DNA from: Tunturibacter empetritectus
GTDB taxonomy: Bacteria; Acidobacteriota; Terriglobia; Terriglobales; Acidobacteriaceae
DNA: 64,000 nt
Assembly: GCF_040358985.1 (NCBI RefSeq)
Contig: NZ_CP132932.1
Coordinates: 3,968,001-4,032,000 of the forward strand
Direction: 5' to 3'
Shown: piece by piece, positions 45,573 through 54,952 of the stretch
Position numbering within the stretch: the stretch's first letter is position 1
Layout: every line of letters starts with the position of its first letter
Translations under genes and position numbers: made by a program
Notes under the pieces: generated by a model
What the model was told of the DNA's origin: nothing
The model's database searches: none
The model's input: the letters and a program-made list of their open reading frames with translations, nothing else

Positions 45573-46845
45573 GAGATTTTTCTCCTGCCGGTGCTGCTCC
45601 GGCCAGTGCTGCAGTGAAGATCTCGTCGAAGGCCTTGATGGCGGTGTCGACGTGTTGACGCTCGAGGATGAAGGGTGGAAGGAGACGGAGGACGGTCTCG
45701 CTGGTGCGGTTGATGATGATTTTCTTCTCCATCATTTGAGCGGTGACGCGCTGGGCAAGGTCGGCGGAGTTGATCTCAATGCCGAGCATGAGGCCTTTGC
45801 CGCGGACTTCGGTGATGCAGTCGTGGCGCTGGGCCAGTTGCGTGAGCTGGTCGTGGAAGTAGGCGCCTGTCTCGTTGATGTGGGCGAGGAGGTTGTCGCG
45901 CTTGATGGTGTCGATGACGGCGATGGCTACGGCGCAGGCGAGTGGGTTGCCGCCGAAGGTGGTGCCGTGCATGCCGGGGGTGATTGCTTCGGCGGCGGCG
46001 TTGGTGCAGAGCATCGCGCCCATGGGGACGCCGTTGGCGATGGGCTTGGCTACCGTCGTGACGTCGGGGAGGATGTTGTAGTGCTGGTAGGCGAACCACT
46101 TGCCGGTGCGGCCCATGCCGGATTGGATCTCGTCGGCGATGAGGAGGGCGCCGGTGGAGTCGCATAGCTCGCGCGCTGCTGCGAAGAACTTCTGCGTGAC
46201 TGGGTGGATGCCGCCTTCGCCCTGGATGGGCTCGATGCAGATGGCACAGACTTCGGATGAGAACTTTGCGCGAAGGTCGGCTACGTTGTTGAAGCGGACG
46301 AAGTCGACGCCGGGCATGACGGGCATGAAGGGTTCGCGGTATTTTTCTTTCGCTGTGGTGGCGACTGAACCCATGGTGCGGCCGTGGAAGCTGTGGTCAA
46401 GGGCGAGGAACTTTGTGCCGATGGTGCGGCCTTTGGAGCGGAGAAGTCCGGCGTGGGCGCGGGCCAGCTTGAGTGCGGCCTCCCAGGCTTCGGTGCCGCT
46501 GTTGGTGAAGAAGACGCGGTCGAGGCCGGTGATCTCGGTGAGGCGAAGGGCGAGTTCGGCGGTGTGCTCGTGGAAGAACAGGTTGGAGGTGTGGATGAGG
46601 CGCTTTGACTGATGCGCAATGGCCTCTTCTACTGCGGGGTGGTTGTAACCGAGGCCGCAGACGCCGATGCCGCTGAGGAGGTCGAGATAGTCATTGCCGT
46701 TTTCGTCGCGCAGGTGAACGCCTTCACCGCTGACAAAGAGGATGGGGTTGCGCTCGTAGGTGTTGAGGAGCAGCTTTTTTTCGGCTGCCTGAATGGATTG
46801 CAAGCTGGATTGCAAGTTCGGCTTCTGAGTGGATGCTTCGTTCAT
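45565..46845 (-). CDS. argD: Acetylornithine aminotransferase
   Basis: PLP-dependent conversion of N-acetylglutamate semialdehyde to N-acetylornithine, 426 residues. Class III aminotransferase motifs: LLSGIGVCGLGYNHP, FFTNSGTEAWEAALKLAR, LLIADEIQSGMGRTGKW, and the PLP lysine in TTVAKPIANGVPMGA. It starts ATGA over the argB stop, and its end overlaps argF, so translation is coupled. The order argC-argB-argD-argF is the common arg cluster order. Confidence 0.94.
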   Translation of the reverse strand: MNEASTQKPNLQSSLQSIQAAEKKLLLNTYERNPILFVSGEGVHLRDENGNDYLDLLSGIGVCGLGYNHPAVEEAIAHQSKRLIHTSNLFFHEHTAELALRLTEITGLDRVFFTNSGTEAWEAALKLARAHAGLLRSKGRTIGTKFLALDHSFHGRTMGSVATTAKEKYREPFMPVMPGVDFVRFNNVADLRAKFSSEVCAICIEPIQGEGGIHPVTQKFFAAARELCDSTGALLIADEIQSGMGRTGKWFAYQHYNILPDVTTVAKPIANGVPMGAMLCTNAAAEAITPGMHGTTFGGNPLACAVAIAVIDTIKRDNLLAHINETGAYFHDQLTQLAQRHDCITEVRGKGLMLGIEINSADLAQRVTAQMMEKKIIINRTSETVLRLLPPFILERQHVDTAIKAFDEIFTAALAGAAPAGEKSHG

Positions 46846-47624
46846 GCGACCATGACCTCCGTTCCGTCGTTGACCCGTGTGGAGACGAGGTCAGGTAGTA
46901 GAGATGCCGCTTCTGCGGGAAGAATGCGTACACGCTTGACGCCGTGAGTGAGGGCGTCGCGGCAGGCGTTGAGTTTAGGGAGCATGCCGCCGGAGACGAC
47001 CTGAGCCTGCTCCATGGCGGGGATCTGGGCGAGGGTGAGCCAACGCATGACGTTGCCGTCGGCGCCTTTGACGCCGGGGACGTCGGTGAGGAAGACGAGA
47101 GTGTCGGCCTTGGCGCCGATGGCGCAGGCGGCGGCCATCTCGTCGGCGTTGATGTTGTAGTACTCGCCGTCGAAGCCGAGGGCGATGGAGGAGATGACGG
47201 GGACGGCGCCCATGGCCCAGATGGCTTCGAGCCACTTGGGGTCCATGGCGGCGATCTCGCCGACGAAGCCGAGGTCGGGGGTGGTTTTTTTCTTGCGTGC
47301 TCGGAAGACGTGGCCGTCACCGCCGGAGAGGCCGACGGCGGACTGGCCGTGGGTGCCGATGGACGCGACGAGGGACTTGTTGACGCGGCCAGCGAGGACC
47401 ATGAGGGCGGCGTCGCGGGTCTCGGCATCGGTGATGCGGAGGCCGGAGATGAACTCGCTCTTCTTGCCCATCTGGGCGAGGGTGCGGGTGAGCTGCACGC
47501 CGCCCCCGTGGACGACGGCGACCTGATTTCCATCGGTGACGAGATCGGCGATGGCTTTTCCGCAAGCGTGGAGGATCTTTTTATCTTCGAGAGCGGCACC
47601 GCCTAGCTTGACGACAAATCTCAC
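46842..47624 (-). CDS. argB: Acetylglutamate kinase
   Basis: Phosphorylates N-acetylglutamate, the usual control point of arginine synthesis. The 260-residue protein starts VRFVVKLGGAALEDKK and has HGGGVQLT, LSGGDGHVF and VISSIALGFDGEYYNINAD, VSGGMLPKL. The GTG at 47624 overlaps the argC stop (GTGA) with a GAGGAGGG site eight bases upstream, better than an ATG at 47654. The N-terminal helix linked to arginine inhibition in some kinases is absent, so control may be at the operator. Confidence 0.94.
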   Translation of the reverse strand: MRFVVKLGGAALEDKKILHACGKAIADLVTDGNQVAVVHGGGVQLTRTLAQMGKKSEFISGLRITDAETRDAALMVLAGRVNKSLVASIGTHGQSAVGLSGGDGHVFRARKKKTTPDLGFVGEIAAMDPKWLEAIWAMGAVPVISSIALGFDGEYYNINADEMAAACAIGAKADTLVFLTDVPGVKGADGNVMRWLTLAQIPAMEQAQVVSGGMLPKLNACRDALTHGVKRVRILPAEAASLLPDLVSTRVNDGTEVMVA

Positions 47625-48718
47625 AGCAAGCCCTCCTCTTCGTTCCATCCGCACATCAGGTTGAGGTTTTGAACCGCCTGACCGGAGGCTCCTTTTAAAA
47701 GATTGTCGAGGCAGGAGACCAGGATCAGACGGTTTCCGTCGGCGGCGAGTGCAAAGCCGAGATCGCAGAAGTTGGTGCGAACGATGTGCTGGATCTCCGG
47801 CAGGTGCGGCGTGTTGCGGAGCCGGACCAGCGGACTGTGTTGGTAGAAGTTTTGCAGCACGGTGGTGATTGCGGCGGCTTCGGTTTTGGTTTTGAGGCGG
47901 AGGTAGATGGTGGACAGGATTCCGCGCGGTATGGGGAGTAGATGCGGGGTGAACTGGATCTGGTCCGAGGTGATGTGAAGCTGCTCGAGGAGTTCGCCGG
48001 TGTGGCGGTGGCCGAAGACTGCGTACGCGGAGAGGTTGTCGGCCGCATGCATGAAGTGGGTCTTGGCGGTGGGGGCTTTGCCTGCTCCGCTTACGCCGGA
48101 TTTTGCGTCGCAGATGATGCCGTGTTCCAGATCAACTAGCTCGGCCTGGAGGAGCGGGGCTAGGGCGAGGAGGATGGAGGTGGCGTAGCAGCCGGGGTTG
48201 GCGACGAGGCGGGCGTTGCGGATCTCGTCGCGGTGAAGCTCGGGGCAGCCGTAGACGGCTTCTTGTTGAAGCTGGGCGGCGTGGTCGGCGTTGGCGTCTT
48301 TGAGCTTGTAGACGGCGCGGTTGGTGTGGTGCTGGAGCCGCCATGCGCCGCTGAGGTCGATGACCTTGATGCCGCGTTCGATGGCCTGAGGAACCCACTC
48401 GCGGGATTGCTCGTGCGGTGTGGCGAGGAATAGGACTTCGGTTCCGGTGTCGGTGATGCGGTTCCAGGAGAAGGGAAGGATCGGATGGGCGTGTTGATCG
48501 CCTGCGACGGCAAGCTGGGGATGAATGTCTTCGAGGTAGTGCAGGCTGGTGGACTCTGGTTCTCCGGCTCGGCCAAGGAGTGTTGGCGCGTTTCCGCGGA
48601 GTCGGGGATGATGCAGGAGCAGGCGGGCGAGTTCGCCACCGGCGTAGCCGCCGATGCCGGCGATGGCAGTGCGGGGCGCGGTGGTGCGTGCGGCGGGTTG
48701 TTCAAGTACGTTTGTCAT
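47621..48718 (-). CDS. argC: N-acetyl-gamma-glutamyl-phosphate reductase
   Basis: NADPH-dependent reductase, third step of arginine synthesis, 365 residues. The dinucleotide motif is AGIGGYAGGELARLL and the catalytic Cys is in NPGCYATS; KSGVSGAGKAPT and HRHTGELLEQL also fit. The ATG at 48718 lies 13 bp after the argR stop; a TTG at 48739 would overlap argR. It overlaps argB by four bases. Confidence 0.94.
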   Translation of the reverse strand: MTNVLEQPAARTTAPRTAIAGIGGYAGGELARLLLHHPRLRGNAPTLLGRAGEPESTSLHYLEDIHPQLAVAGDQHAHPILPFSWNRITDTGTEVLFLATPHEQSREWVPQAIERGIKVIDLSGAWRLQHHTNRAVYKLKDANADHAAQLQQEAVYGCPELHRDEIRNARLVANPGCYATSILLALAPLLQAELVDLEHGIICDAKSGVSGAGKAPTAKTHFMHAADNLSAYAVFGHRHTGELLEQLHITSDQIQFTPHLLPIPRGILSTIYLRLKTKTEAAAITTVLQNFYQHSPLVRLRNTPHLPEIQHIVRTNFCDLGFALAADGNRLILVSCLDNLLKGASGQAVQNLNLMCGWNEEEGLL

Positions 48719-48731
48719 TGAGATGGTTGAG

Positions 48732-49172
48732 TTAGCCAAGGTAGTCTTCGATTCGTGTCTTCAACAGGTTTGCTTGTTTCTCGTCCGGACAGATGATGAG
48801 GACAGTGTCGTCGCCGGCGATAGTGCCTATCACCTCGGGCCAGTCCTCGTAGTCAATGCCAGCGGCGATGGGTTGAGCGCTTCCGGTGGTGGTGACGAGG
48901 ACGAGGAGGTTGATGGCCTGACGGACTTCGAGGCCGAAGCTTTCAAGTACTTCTCGGATCCCGGGGAGCGCGTCCTCGTCGGAGTCGTTGCCGTTGGGAA
49001 GAGAGTAGCCGTTTGGTCCTTTATTTAATCTAAGCTCATGAATATCGCGCGATAATGTTGCTTGAGTGACGTGAAATCCGCGTCCGGCTAGTTTTCGGCG
49101 TAACTCATCCTGGCTGGTGACCGCAGACTTTACCAGTAACTCTCGAATTACGGCGTGACGCTGTTGTTTCAT
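48732..49172 (-). CDS. argR: Arginine repressor ArgR
   Basis: Hexameric arginine-responsive regulator of 146 residues: N-terminal winged helix (QDELRRKLAGRGFHVTQATLSRDIHELRL) and C-terminal arginine-binding domain with GTIAGDDTVLIICPD. It is the first gene of the arg operon, with two ARG boxes about 90 bp upstream, so it probably represses itself, the arg genes, and possibly the divergent gltB. Confidence 0.95.
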   Translation of the reverse strand: MKQQRHAVIRELLVKSAVTSQDELRRKLAGRGFHVTQATLSRDIHELRLNKGPNGYSLPNGNDSDEDALPGIREVLESFGLEVRQAINLLVLVTTTGSAQPIAAGIDYEDWPEVIGTIAGDDTVLIICPDEKQANLLKTRIEDYLG

Positions 49173-49259
49173 TGGATTTGTTGTACCTGTGTTTGCGTAG
49201 CTAAGTCGTCAACAGCGGCTCAATTTAGTAGATGAACTCAATTAGGTAGATGAGGTTGA

Positions 49260-49299
49260 TGTGTATAAATATACATTATTTTATGTATATTTATACATA
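49260..49299. promoter_or_regulatory. Tandem ARG boxes (ArgR operator) between argR and gltB
   Basis: Box 1 core TGTATAAATATACA (49262-49275) and box 2 core TGTATATTTATACA (49284-49297) are each near-palindromic and are exact inverted copies of each other; centres are 22 bp apart, close to the 21 bp of E. coli ARG box pairs. This AT-rich island in GC-rich DNA fits the 18-bp ARG box of ArgR. It lies between the divergent argR and gltB starts. Confidence 0.85.
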
Positions 49300-49395
49300 A
49301 TGCTGTCTCGTCTTTTTTCTCGGTTGACGAGCGCTCCACACAAAAGGAAGGGTCGCGCCCGGGATTTTGCTGCCGGGTGCGACGTATAGTGAAGC

Positions 49396-52300
49396 ATGGA
49401 ACGGTCCCTGGCAGCTAGTTTGTCCCCAACTCGCCGTGATGTGGGTGTGTCTTCCGCGGTTTCGCCGTCGCTAATTGACGAGCGTTTCGATCATGACTCT
49501 TGTGGTGTAGGTTTTGTTGCTTCGGTGGATGCTGCGGCTTCGCATGTGATTCTGGAGCAGGCCCTGACCGCGCTGGGACGGCTGGCGCATCGCGGTGCGA
49601 CGGCGGCTGATGGGAAGAGCAGCGACGGGGTTGGCGTGATGACTGCGGTTCCGCGGTCTCTGCTGGTTAAAGCTGCGAATCTTTCGATTGATGAAAAACA
49701 AGTGCTGGGCGTTGGGATGCTGCTAATTCCGATGGCGGAGACGCGTGCTGAAGAGATTGTGGATCGGTGTCTGCAGTCTCATGACTTTGAGATTTTGTGT
49801 TGGCGCGATGTGCCTGTGAAGACGGAATACCTAGGGCAGACGGCGCTGGAGACGATGCCGAAGATTCGTCAGGTGCTGATCGTCGATGCGACGGATGCAG
49901 AGCCGGAGACGATGGAGCGGCGGCTGTATCTTGCGCGGAAGCAATTTGAGCGGGCGCATGAGCAGGGCGATGTAACGGGGTATGTGTGCTCGATGTCGTC
50001 GCAGACGATTGTCTATAAGGCGATGTGCACGGGCGTTTTTCTGCGTGACTTTTATCCTGATCTGGCTTCAGAGGATTACGTTACGCCGTTCGCGGTGTTT
50101 CATCAGCGTTATGCGACGAATACGTCCCCTACTTGGCATCGCGCTCAGCCGGGGCGGAAGCTGGGGCATAACGGCGAGATCAATACGGTGTGGGGAAATA
50201 GGGCGCGGATGGATGCTCGCGACTCGACGCTGCCGGTGGAGTGCAAGCCGGTGCTGACGAAGGATGGGACGGACTCTACGAGTCTGGATGAGGCGGTGGA
50301 ACTGCTGTCGCAGAACGGGAGGACGCTGGCTGAGGCGGTTCGGATGCTGCTGCCGCCCGCGACGGAAGGGCATCATGAGTCTTCTTTTTTGAGGTACCAC
50401 ACGGATTGCGCAGAGCCTTGGGATGGTCCGGCTGCGCTTGCGTTCAGCGATGGACGCGTTGTAGGTGCAGCGCTGGATCGGAATGGACTGCGGCCTTGTC
50501 GATTTGCAATTACTAGTGGGGGGCTTGTGGTTGCGGGGTCGGAGGCGGGGCTGGTGGATCTCGATCCGGAAGAGGTGACGCATAGCGGACGGTTGGGGCC
50601 CGGGCAGATGCTGCTGGTGGATCTGGAGCACCACAAGGTTTATGAGGATGAGGAGTTGCTGGAGCTGTTTGATGCGGGGGCGACTTACGCGAAGTTGATG
50701 GAAGACACACCGCTGATTGCGGCTGAGGCGGGGGCGGTGGATTCGGCTGCGCTGGCTGCGGTCCAGCGTGGGTTTGGGTATACGCGTGAAGACGTGAAGA
50801 TGATTCTGCAGCCGATGGCGCTGGAGGGGAAGGACGCTGTGTATTCGATGGGCGATGATACGCCGCTGGCGTTTCTGGCTCGGTCGCCGCGTCCGATCTA
50901 TGCGTACTTTCGACAGAGGTTTGCGCAGGTGACCAATCCGCCGATCGACTCGTTGCGCGAGTCCTGCGTGGTGTCGCTGCATACGCGGCTTGGGCCTTGG
51001 CCTCACATGCTGGATAAGAATGCGCCGCTGCCTGGAGTGTCGCTGCCTTCTCCCTTTTTGACGCTGGGGCAGGTGGAGGCGTTGCGGAAGGGGGAGTATC
51101 CGCACAAGGAAGAGCTGAAGCTGGCGGAGTTGCAGGCGGTGTTTGGTGCGGAGAAGACGCTGACGCAGGGGATTGATGAGCTGTGCATGCAAGCGATCAA
51201 GCTGGTGCGCGAGGGAGCTCGGATTCTGTTGCTGTCTGATCGCAGTGCGAGTGTGGAGAGGTTGCCGATTCCGATGGCGATGGCTACCGGAGCGGTGCAT
51301 CATTCGCTGGTGGATGCTGGTCTGCGGACGTTGGCTGGGCTTGCGGTTGAGGCTGGGGATTGCAGGGATATTCATCATGCTGCGGTGCTGATTGGTTATG
51401 GAGCGGGTGCGGTTTGTCCGTGGCTTGCGCTGGAGACGGGCAGGAGTCTTGCGCCTGCGGGTACGGATGCGGCGGATGCTGAGCGGAAGATGATGAAGTC
51501 GCTTGACGGAGGGCTCGCGAAGGTGATGTCGAAGATGGGGATCTCGGTGGTGGACAGCTACCGCGGGGCGCATCTGTTCGACATCCTCGGCTTGCACTCG
51601 AGTGTGGTGGCGCGATGTTTCTTTGGAACGCCGGCTCCATTGTCTGGTGTTGGATTTGCCGAGGTGGAGCGGCAGTTGCGTCAAACGTGGACGCCGGGTG
51701 AGGCTGCTGCTGCGGCTTCGGCGGAGTTGCCGGATTATGGCTGGGTGCGGTTTAGGAAGGCGGATGTCTCGGAGCCGCATGCGTGGCAGCCGCCGACGGT
51801 GAAGGCGTTGCAGTCGGTAGTGGGGAGTGCGCGGAATGTGCCGCAGCCTGCGGACCCTGCGGGTGCGTTCGCGATCTATACGCGGGATGTGATTGCGCGT
51901 GATCCTGCGGTGTTGCGGGATCTGCTGGAGATTCGTCCGGCGGGGCCTGAGCTGTCGTTGAGTGATGTGGAGACGCCTGCGAGTTTGTGTAAGCGGTTTG
52001 TGGCGAGTGCGATGTCGCTTGGGTCTTTGAGCCCGGAGGCTCACCAGACGATTACGGCTGCGATGAATATGCTGGGCGGGCGGTCGAATACGGGTGAGGG
52101 TGGCGAGGATTCGGCGGTCTACCGGCTGCATCCTGAAGGGGCGGAGCGGGTAGATTCGGGCGGAGGGATGAGTTTGGCTGCTCGGTCGGGCGGAGGCGCG
52201 GCGGTGGCCGAGGCTGCGGTAGAAGCGCCTGCGGTGCATGTGTCCTCAAACATGAACCTGAACAACAAGATCAAGCAGATTGCGTCGGGGCGGTTTGGTG

Positions 52301-53940
52301 TTACGGCTGAGTATCTCGTGCACGCTGAGGAGATTGAGATCAAAGTGGCGCAGGGAGCGAAGCCTGGTGAAGGTGGACAACTGCCGGGGCATAAGGTGAG
52401 TGGATTGATTGCGCGGTTGCGTCATGCTCAGCCGGGGGTGTCGCTCATCTCACCACCGCCGCATCATGATATTTACTCGATCGAGGATCTGGCGCAGCTG
52501 ATCTATGACCTAAAGCGAGTTAATCCGAAGGCTGCGATTGGCGTGAAGTTGGTGTCGGGTTGTGGTGTGGGTACGGTTGCGGCTGGTGTGGCGAAGGCTT
52601 ATGCGGATTACATCGTGATCGCTGGGAACACAGGCGGGACTGGTGCGGCTGCGCTTTCGAGCATCAAGTATGCGGGGAATCCCTGGGAGCTGGGGCTAGC
52701 TGAGGCGCAGCAGGTGCTGATGCAGAACGGCATGCGCGGACGCGTAAGACTGCGTACCGATGGCGGGCTGGCTACGGCGCGGGATATCTTGATTGCGGCG
52801 CTGCTGGGTGCGGATGAGTATGCGTTTGGGACGGCGGTGCTGGTGGTTCTGGGTTGCGATATGGCGCGGCAGTGTCACTTGAATACCTGTCCGACCGGGA
52901 TTGCGACGCAGAAGCCGGAGCTGCGGGCGAAGTTTCGGGGGAAGCCGGAGCATGTGGTTCGGTTTTTTGAGCAGCTCTCGGGGGATCTGCAACATCTGCT
53001 GGCTCGCTATGGGCTGCCTTCGATTGAGGCGGCGATTGGGCGGGCGGATCTGCTGGAGCAGGTGCGGTTCGATGGGAATCTTGATCTGCAGCCAATGCTG
53101 GCGAAGGTATCGGATGGGCCAAGCCGGTTTATGGGCGTGCGGAATACGCAGCCTGTGGCGGGGCCGCCGCTGGATGAGGCCTGGGTTGGGCCGGCGATGG
53201 CGGCGACGGATGCTGGAGAGCCGTTTGTGGTGGACTCAAAGATTGCTAACAGCGATCGCGCGGTTGGTTCGCGGTTGGCGGGAGAGCTGGCGCTGCGTCG
53301 AGCGCAGGGAGAGCTTGTGGCGGATGTTACGTTCAACCTGACGGGGACGGCTGGGCAGTCGTTTGGCGCGTTCACGGTGGATGGAATGAAGCTGGTGCTC
53401 GAGGGACAGGCGAATGATTTCGTTGGGAAGGGGCTGTCGGGTGGCGAGCTTGTGATTCGGGCGCGTGGATTGGCGGCGAAGGACAGCGGGAAGCATGTGA
53501 TTCTGGGGAATGTTGCTCTTTATGGGGCGACGTCTGGAAGGTTGTTCGCGGCGGGGCGGGCGGGAGAACGGTTTGCGGTTCGAAACTCCGGTGCGATTGC
53601 TGTCGTCGAGGGAGTTGGCGACCACGGGTGCGAGTACATGACTGGGGGAGTGGTGGCGATTCTTGGCAGGGTGGGGATCAACTTTGGCGCTGGGATGACG
53701 GGCGGTCTGGCGTGGGTTTTTGATGCCGATGGGTCCTTTGTGTCGGGGTTGAGGTATCATTCGGAGTTCATTGATGCTGAAGCATTTGATGCTGTTGGGG
53801 CGGAGGCGCAGGAGAGTCTGCGGGCTTTGATTGCAGAGCATGTCAGGGAGTCGGGGAGTGGGCTTGGGCAGACGATGCTGGCGGATTGGCCTGCGCGGGC
53901 GGTGGGGTTCATTCGGTTGACTCCGCGTCCCCAAGCTTAG
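49396..53940 (+). CDS. gltB: Glutamate synthase large (alpha) subunit
   Basis: NADPH- or ferredoxin-linked glutamate synthase of 1,514 residues: glutamine plus 2-oxoglutarate to two glutamates. A short propeptide is followed by the class II amidotransferase domain with nucleophile Cys36 (HDSCGVGF), the central domain, the FMN-binding domain (GEGGEDSAVYRLH, AGNTGGTGAA), the 3Fe-4S site CDMARQCHLNTCPTG (about residue 1158), and the C-terminal beta-helix (FGAGMTGGLAWVFD). The small subunit gltD is not in the window. It is divergent from argR with the ARG boxes between, and glutamate is the arginine precursor. Confidence 0.96.
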   Translation: MERSLAASLSPTRRDVGVSSAVSPSLIDERFDHDSCGVGFVASVDAAASHVILEQALTALGRLAHRGATAADGKSSDGVGVMTAVPRSLLVKAANLSIDEKQVLGVGMLLIPMAETRAEEIVDRCLQSHDFEILCWRDVPVKTEYLGQTALETMPKIRQVLIVDATDAEPETMERRLYLARKQFERAHEQGDVTGYVCSMSSQTIVYKAMCTGVFLRDFYPDLASEDYVTPFAVFHQRYATNTSPTWHRAQPGRKLGHNGEINTVWGNRARMDARDSTLPVECKPVLTKDGTDSTSLDEAVELLSQNGRTLAEAVRMLLPPATEGHHESSFLRYHTDCAEPWDGPAALAFSDGRVVGAALDRNGLRPCRFAITSGGLVVAGSEAGLVDLDPEEVTHSGRLGPGQMLLVDLEHHKVYEDEELLELFDAGATYAKLMEDTPLIAAEAGAVDSAALAAVQRGFGYTREDVKMILQPMALEGKDAVYSMGDDTPLAFLARSPRPIYAYFRQRFAQVTNPPIDSLRESCVVSLHTRLGPWPHMLDKNAPLPGVSLPSPFLTLGQVEALRKGEYPHKEELKLAELQAVFGAEKTLTQGIDELCMQAIKLVREGARILLLSDRSASVERLPIPMAMATGAVHHSLVDAGLRTLAGLAVEAGDCRDIHHAAVLIGYGAGAVCPWLALETGRSLAPAGTDAADAERKMMKSLDGGLAKVMSKMGISVVDSYRGAHLFDILGLHSSVVARCFFGTPAPLSGVGFAEVERQLRQTWTPGEAAAAASAELPDYGWVRFRKADVSEPHAWQPPTVKALQSVVGSARNVPQPADPAGAFAIYTRDVIARDPAVLRDLLEIRPAGPELSLSDVETPASLCKRFVASAMSLGSLSPEAHQTITAAMNMLGGRSNTGEGGEDSAVYRLHPEGAERVDSGGGMSLAARSGGGAAVAEAAVEAPAVHVSSNMNLNNKIKQIASGRFGVTAEYLVHAEEIEIKVAQGAKPGEGGQLPGHKVSGLIARLRHAQPGVSLISPPPHHDIYSIEDLAQLIYDLKRVNPKAAIGVKLVSGCGVGTVAAGVAKAYADYIVIAGNTGGTGAAALSSIKYAGNPWELGLAEAQQVLMQNGMRGRVRLRTDGGLATARDILIAALLGADEYAFGTAVLVVLGCDMARQCHLNTCPTGIATQKPELRAKFRGKPEHVVRFFEQLSGDLQHLLARYGLPSIEAAIGRADLLEQVRFDGNLDLQPMLAKVSDGPSRFMGVRNTQPVAGPPLDEAWVGPAMAATDAGEPFVVDSKIANSDRAVGSRLAGELALRRAQGELVADVTFNLTGTAGQSFGAFTVDGMKLVLEGQANDFVGKGLSGGELVIRARGLAAKDSGKHVILGNVALYGATSGRLFAAGRAGERFAVRNSGAIAVVEGVGDHGCEYMTGGVVAILGRVGINFGAGMTGGLAWVFDADGSFVSGLRYHSEFIDAEAFDAVGAEAQESLRALIAEHVRESGSGLGQTMLADWPARAVGFIRLTPRPQA

Positions 53941-54067
53941 GCGTTTGATCAGGCTGCTGCGTTGCGTGTGGCCTGGTATGAACGCGCCTCCACGGTGTGG
54001 GAGGGCGACTAGCTAGCCTACGACTCCGCATCGTTGGACACGGTTCGTCAAATGCGAGTTGCATAAA

Positions 54068-54125
54068 GATTCATTTTGGGGCAATGAATCCTAATTCATT
54101 CTTGGCAAAGTTGTGTGGATTCATT
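54068..54125. promoter_or_regulatory. Cluster of ATTCATT half-sites at the TetR 5' end
   Basis: GATTCATT (54068-54075) and AATGAATC (54083-54090) form a perfect eight-base inverted repeat; AATGAAT with ATTCATT (54094-54100) forms a second with a four-base spacer; another GATTCATT is at 54118-54125. This is typical of an autoregulatory TetR/FadR-type operator. The ATG at 54084 lies inside it. Confidence 0.55.
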
Positions 54126-54806
54126 AGAGTGGCGGCACCGGAGATTTCCGGTTTGAGGCCTGGACTGAAACGATTAGCGAAGAAGACGAGGCCTGATTCG
54201 ATTAGGGCAGAGGTGCCGGCAACGGGACCCGGAAGCGAAAAATATCAACGCATTCTGGATGCGGCGGTGGAGGTGATCGCCGAGCATGGCTATTTCAGCT
54301 CGCCAGTGAGTGCGATTGCGAAGCGCGCCGGGGTGGCGGATGGGACGATCTATCTCTACTTCAAGAGTAAGGATGACGTGCTGCGGACGGCGATCGACTC
54401 GACCTTCGATAAGTTTCATCGGCAGGTGGAGGAGGAGTTCAGGACTCTGCATGATCCGCGGGCGCAGTTGGAGTACATCGCGCAGGTTCACCTGGAGAGT
54501 CATGCGGTGAATCGCAGCATGGCGGTGTTGATGCAGACCGAGGTGCGGCAGAGCGCGAAGTTTATCGCGGAGTTTTCGCATCATCATCTGGTGAAGTACA
54601 TCCAGGTGGTGCGCGAGGTGGTGCGGCGGGGGCAGCAGGAGGGGATCTTCCGGCGGGATGTTTCCGATGGCGTGGTGGCTCACTGCATGTTCGGGGCGAT
54701 CGATGAGCTGCTGAGTTCTGCTGTGTTTACAGGGCGGGTCTATGATTCGAAGGCGACGGCTGCTCAGGTGATGGATGTGCTGCTGAGCGGGATTCAGACG
54801 AAGTGA
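54084..54806 (+). CDS. TetR-family regulator, FadR-like
   Basis: A 240-residue regulator from the ATG at 54084. The helix-turn-helix ILDAAVEVIAEHGYFSSPVS to AGVADGTIYLYFKSKDDVLR is typical TetR, and the C-terminal ligand domain (HRQVEEEFRTLHDPRAQLEYI) resembles FadR of Bacillus type. Followed by fadD, it likely senses acyl-CoA and represses fatty acid use. The start is uncertain: 54084 lies within a cluster of operator-like repeats; a GTG at 54129, just after the cluster, would give 225 residues, a normal size; 53997 would be the longest. Confidence 0.82.
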   Translation: MNPNSFLAKLCGFIRVAAPEISGLRPGLKRLAKKTRPDSIRAEVPATGPGSEKYQRILDAAVEVIAEHGYFSSPVSAIAKRAGVADGTIYLYFKSKDDVLRTAIDSTFDKFHRQVEEEFRTLHDPRAQLEYIAQVHLESHAVNRSMAVLMQTEVRQSAKFIAEFSHHHLVKYIQVVREVVRRGQQEGIFRRDVSDGVVAHCMFGAIDELLSSAVFTGRVYDSKATAAQVMDVLLSGIQTK

Positions 54807-54952
54807 CGGCTGCAATGTGATGTTAGAAGAAAAGCAACCGCAAATGATTACGCCAGCGGTTTCCCGCATGACTCCAGATGACCAACTTCCAGATTTGAAA
54901 GAATAGAAAACGCACAGTTACAACAGCAGCATTAGATTTTTGGGGAGAGACG

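Noticed and set aside
49250..49310. AT-rich island considered as replication origin or phage site
   Set aside because: The symmetry, spacing and position next to argR fit ARG boxes; no DnaA boxes or dnaA/dnaN genes are near.
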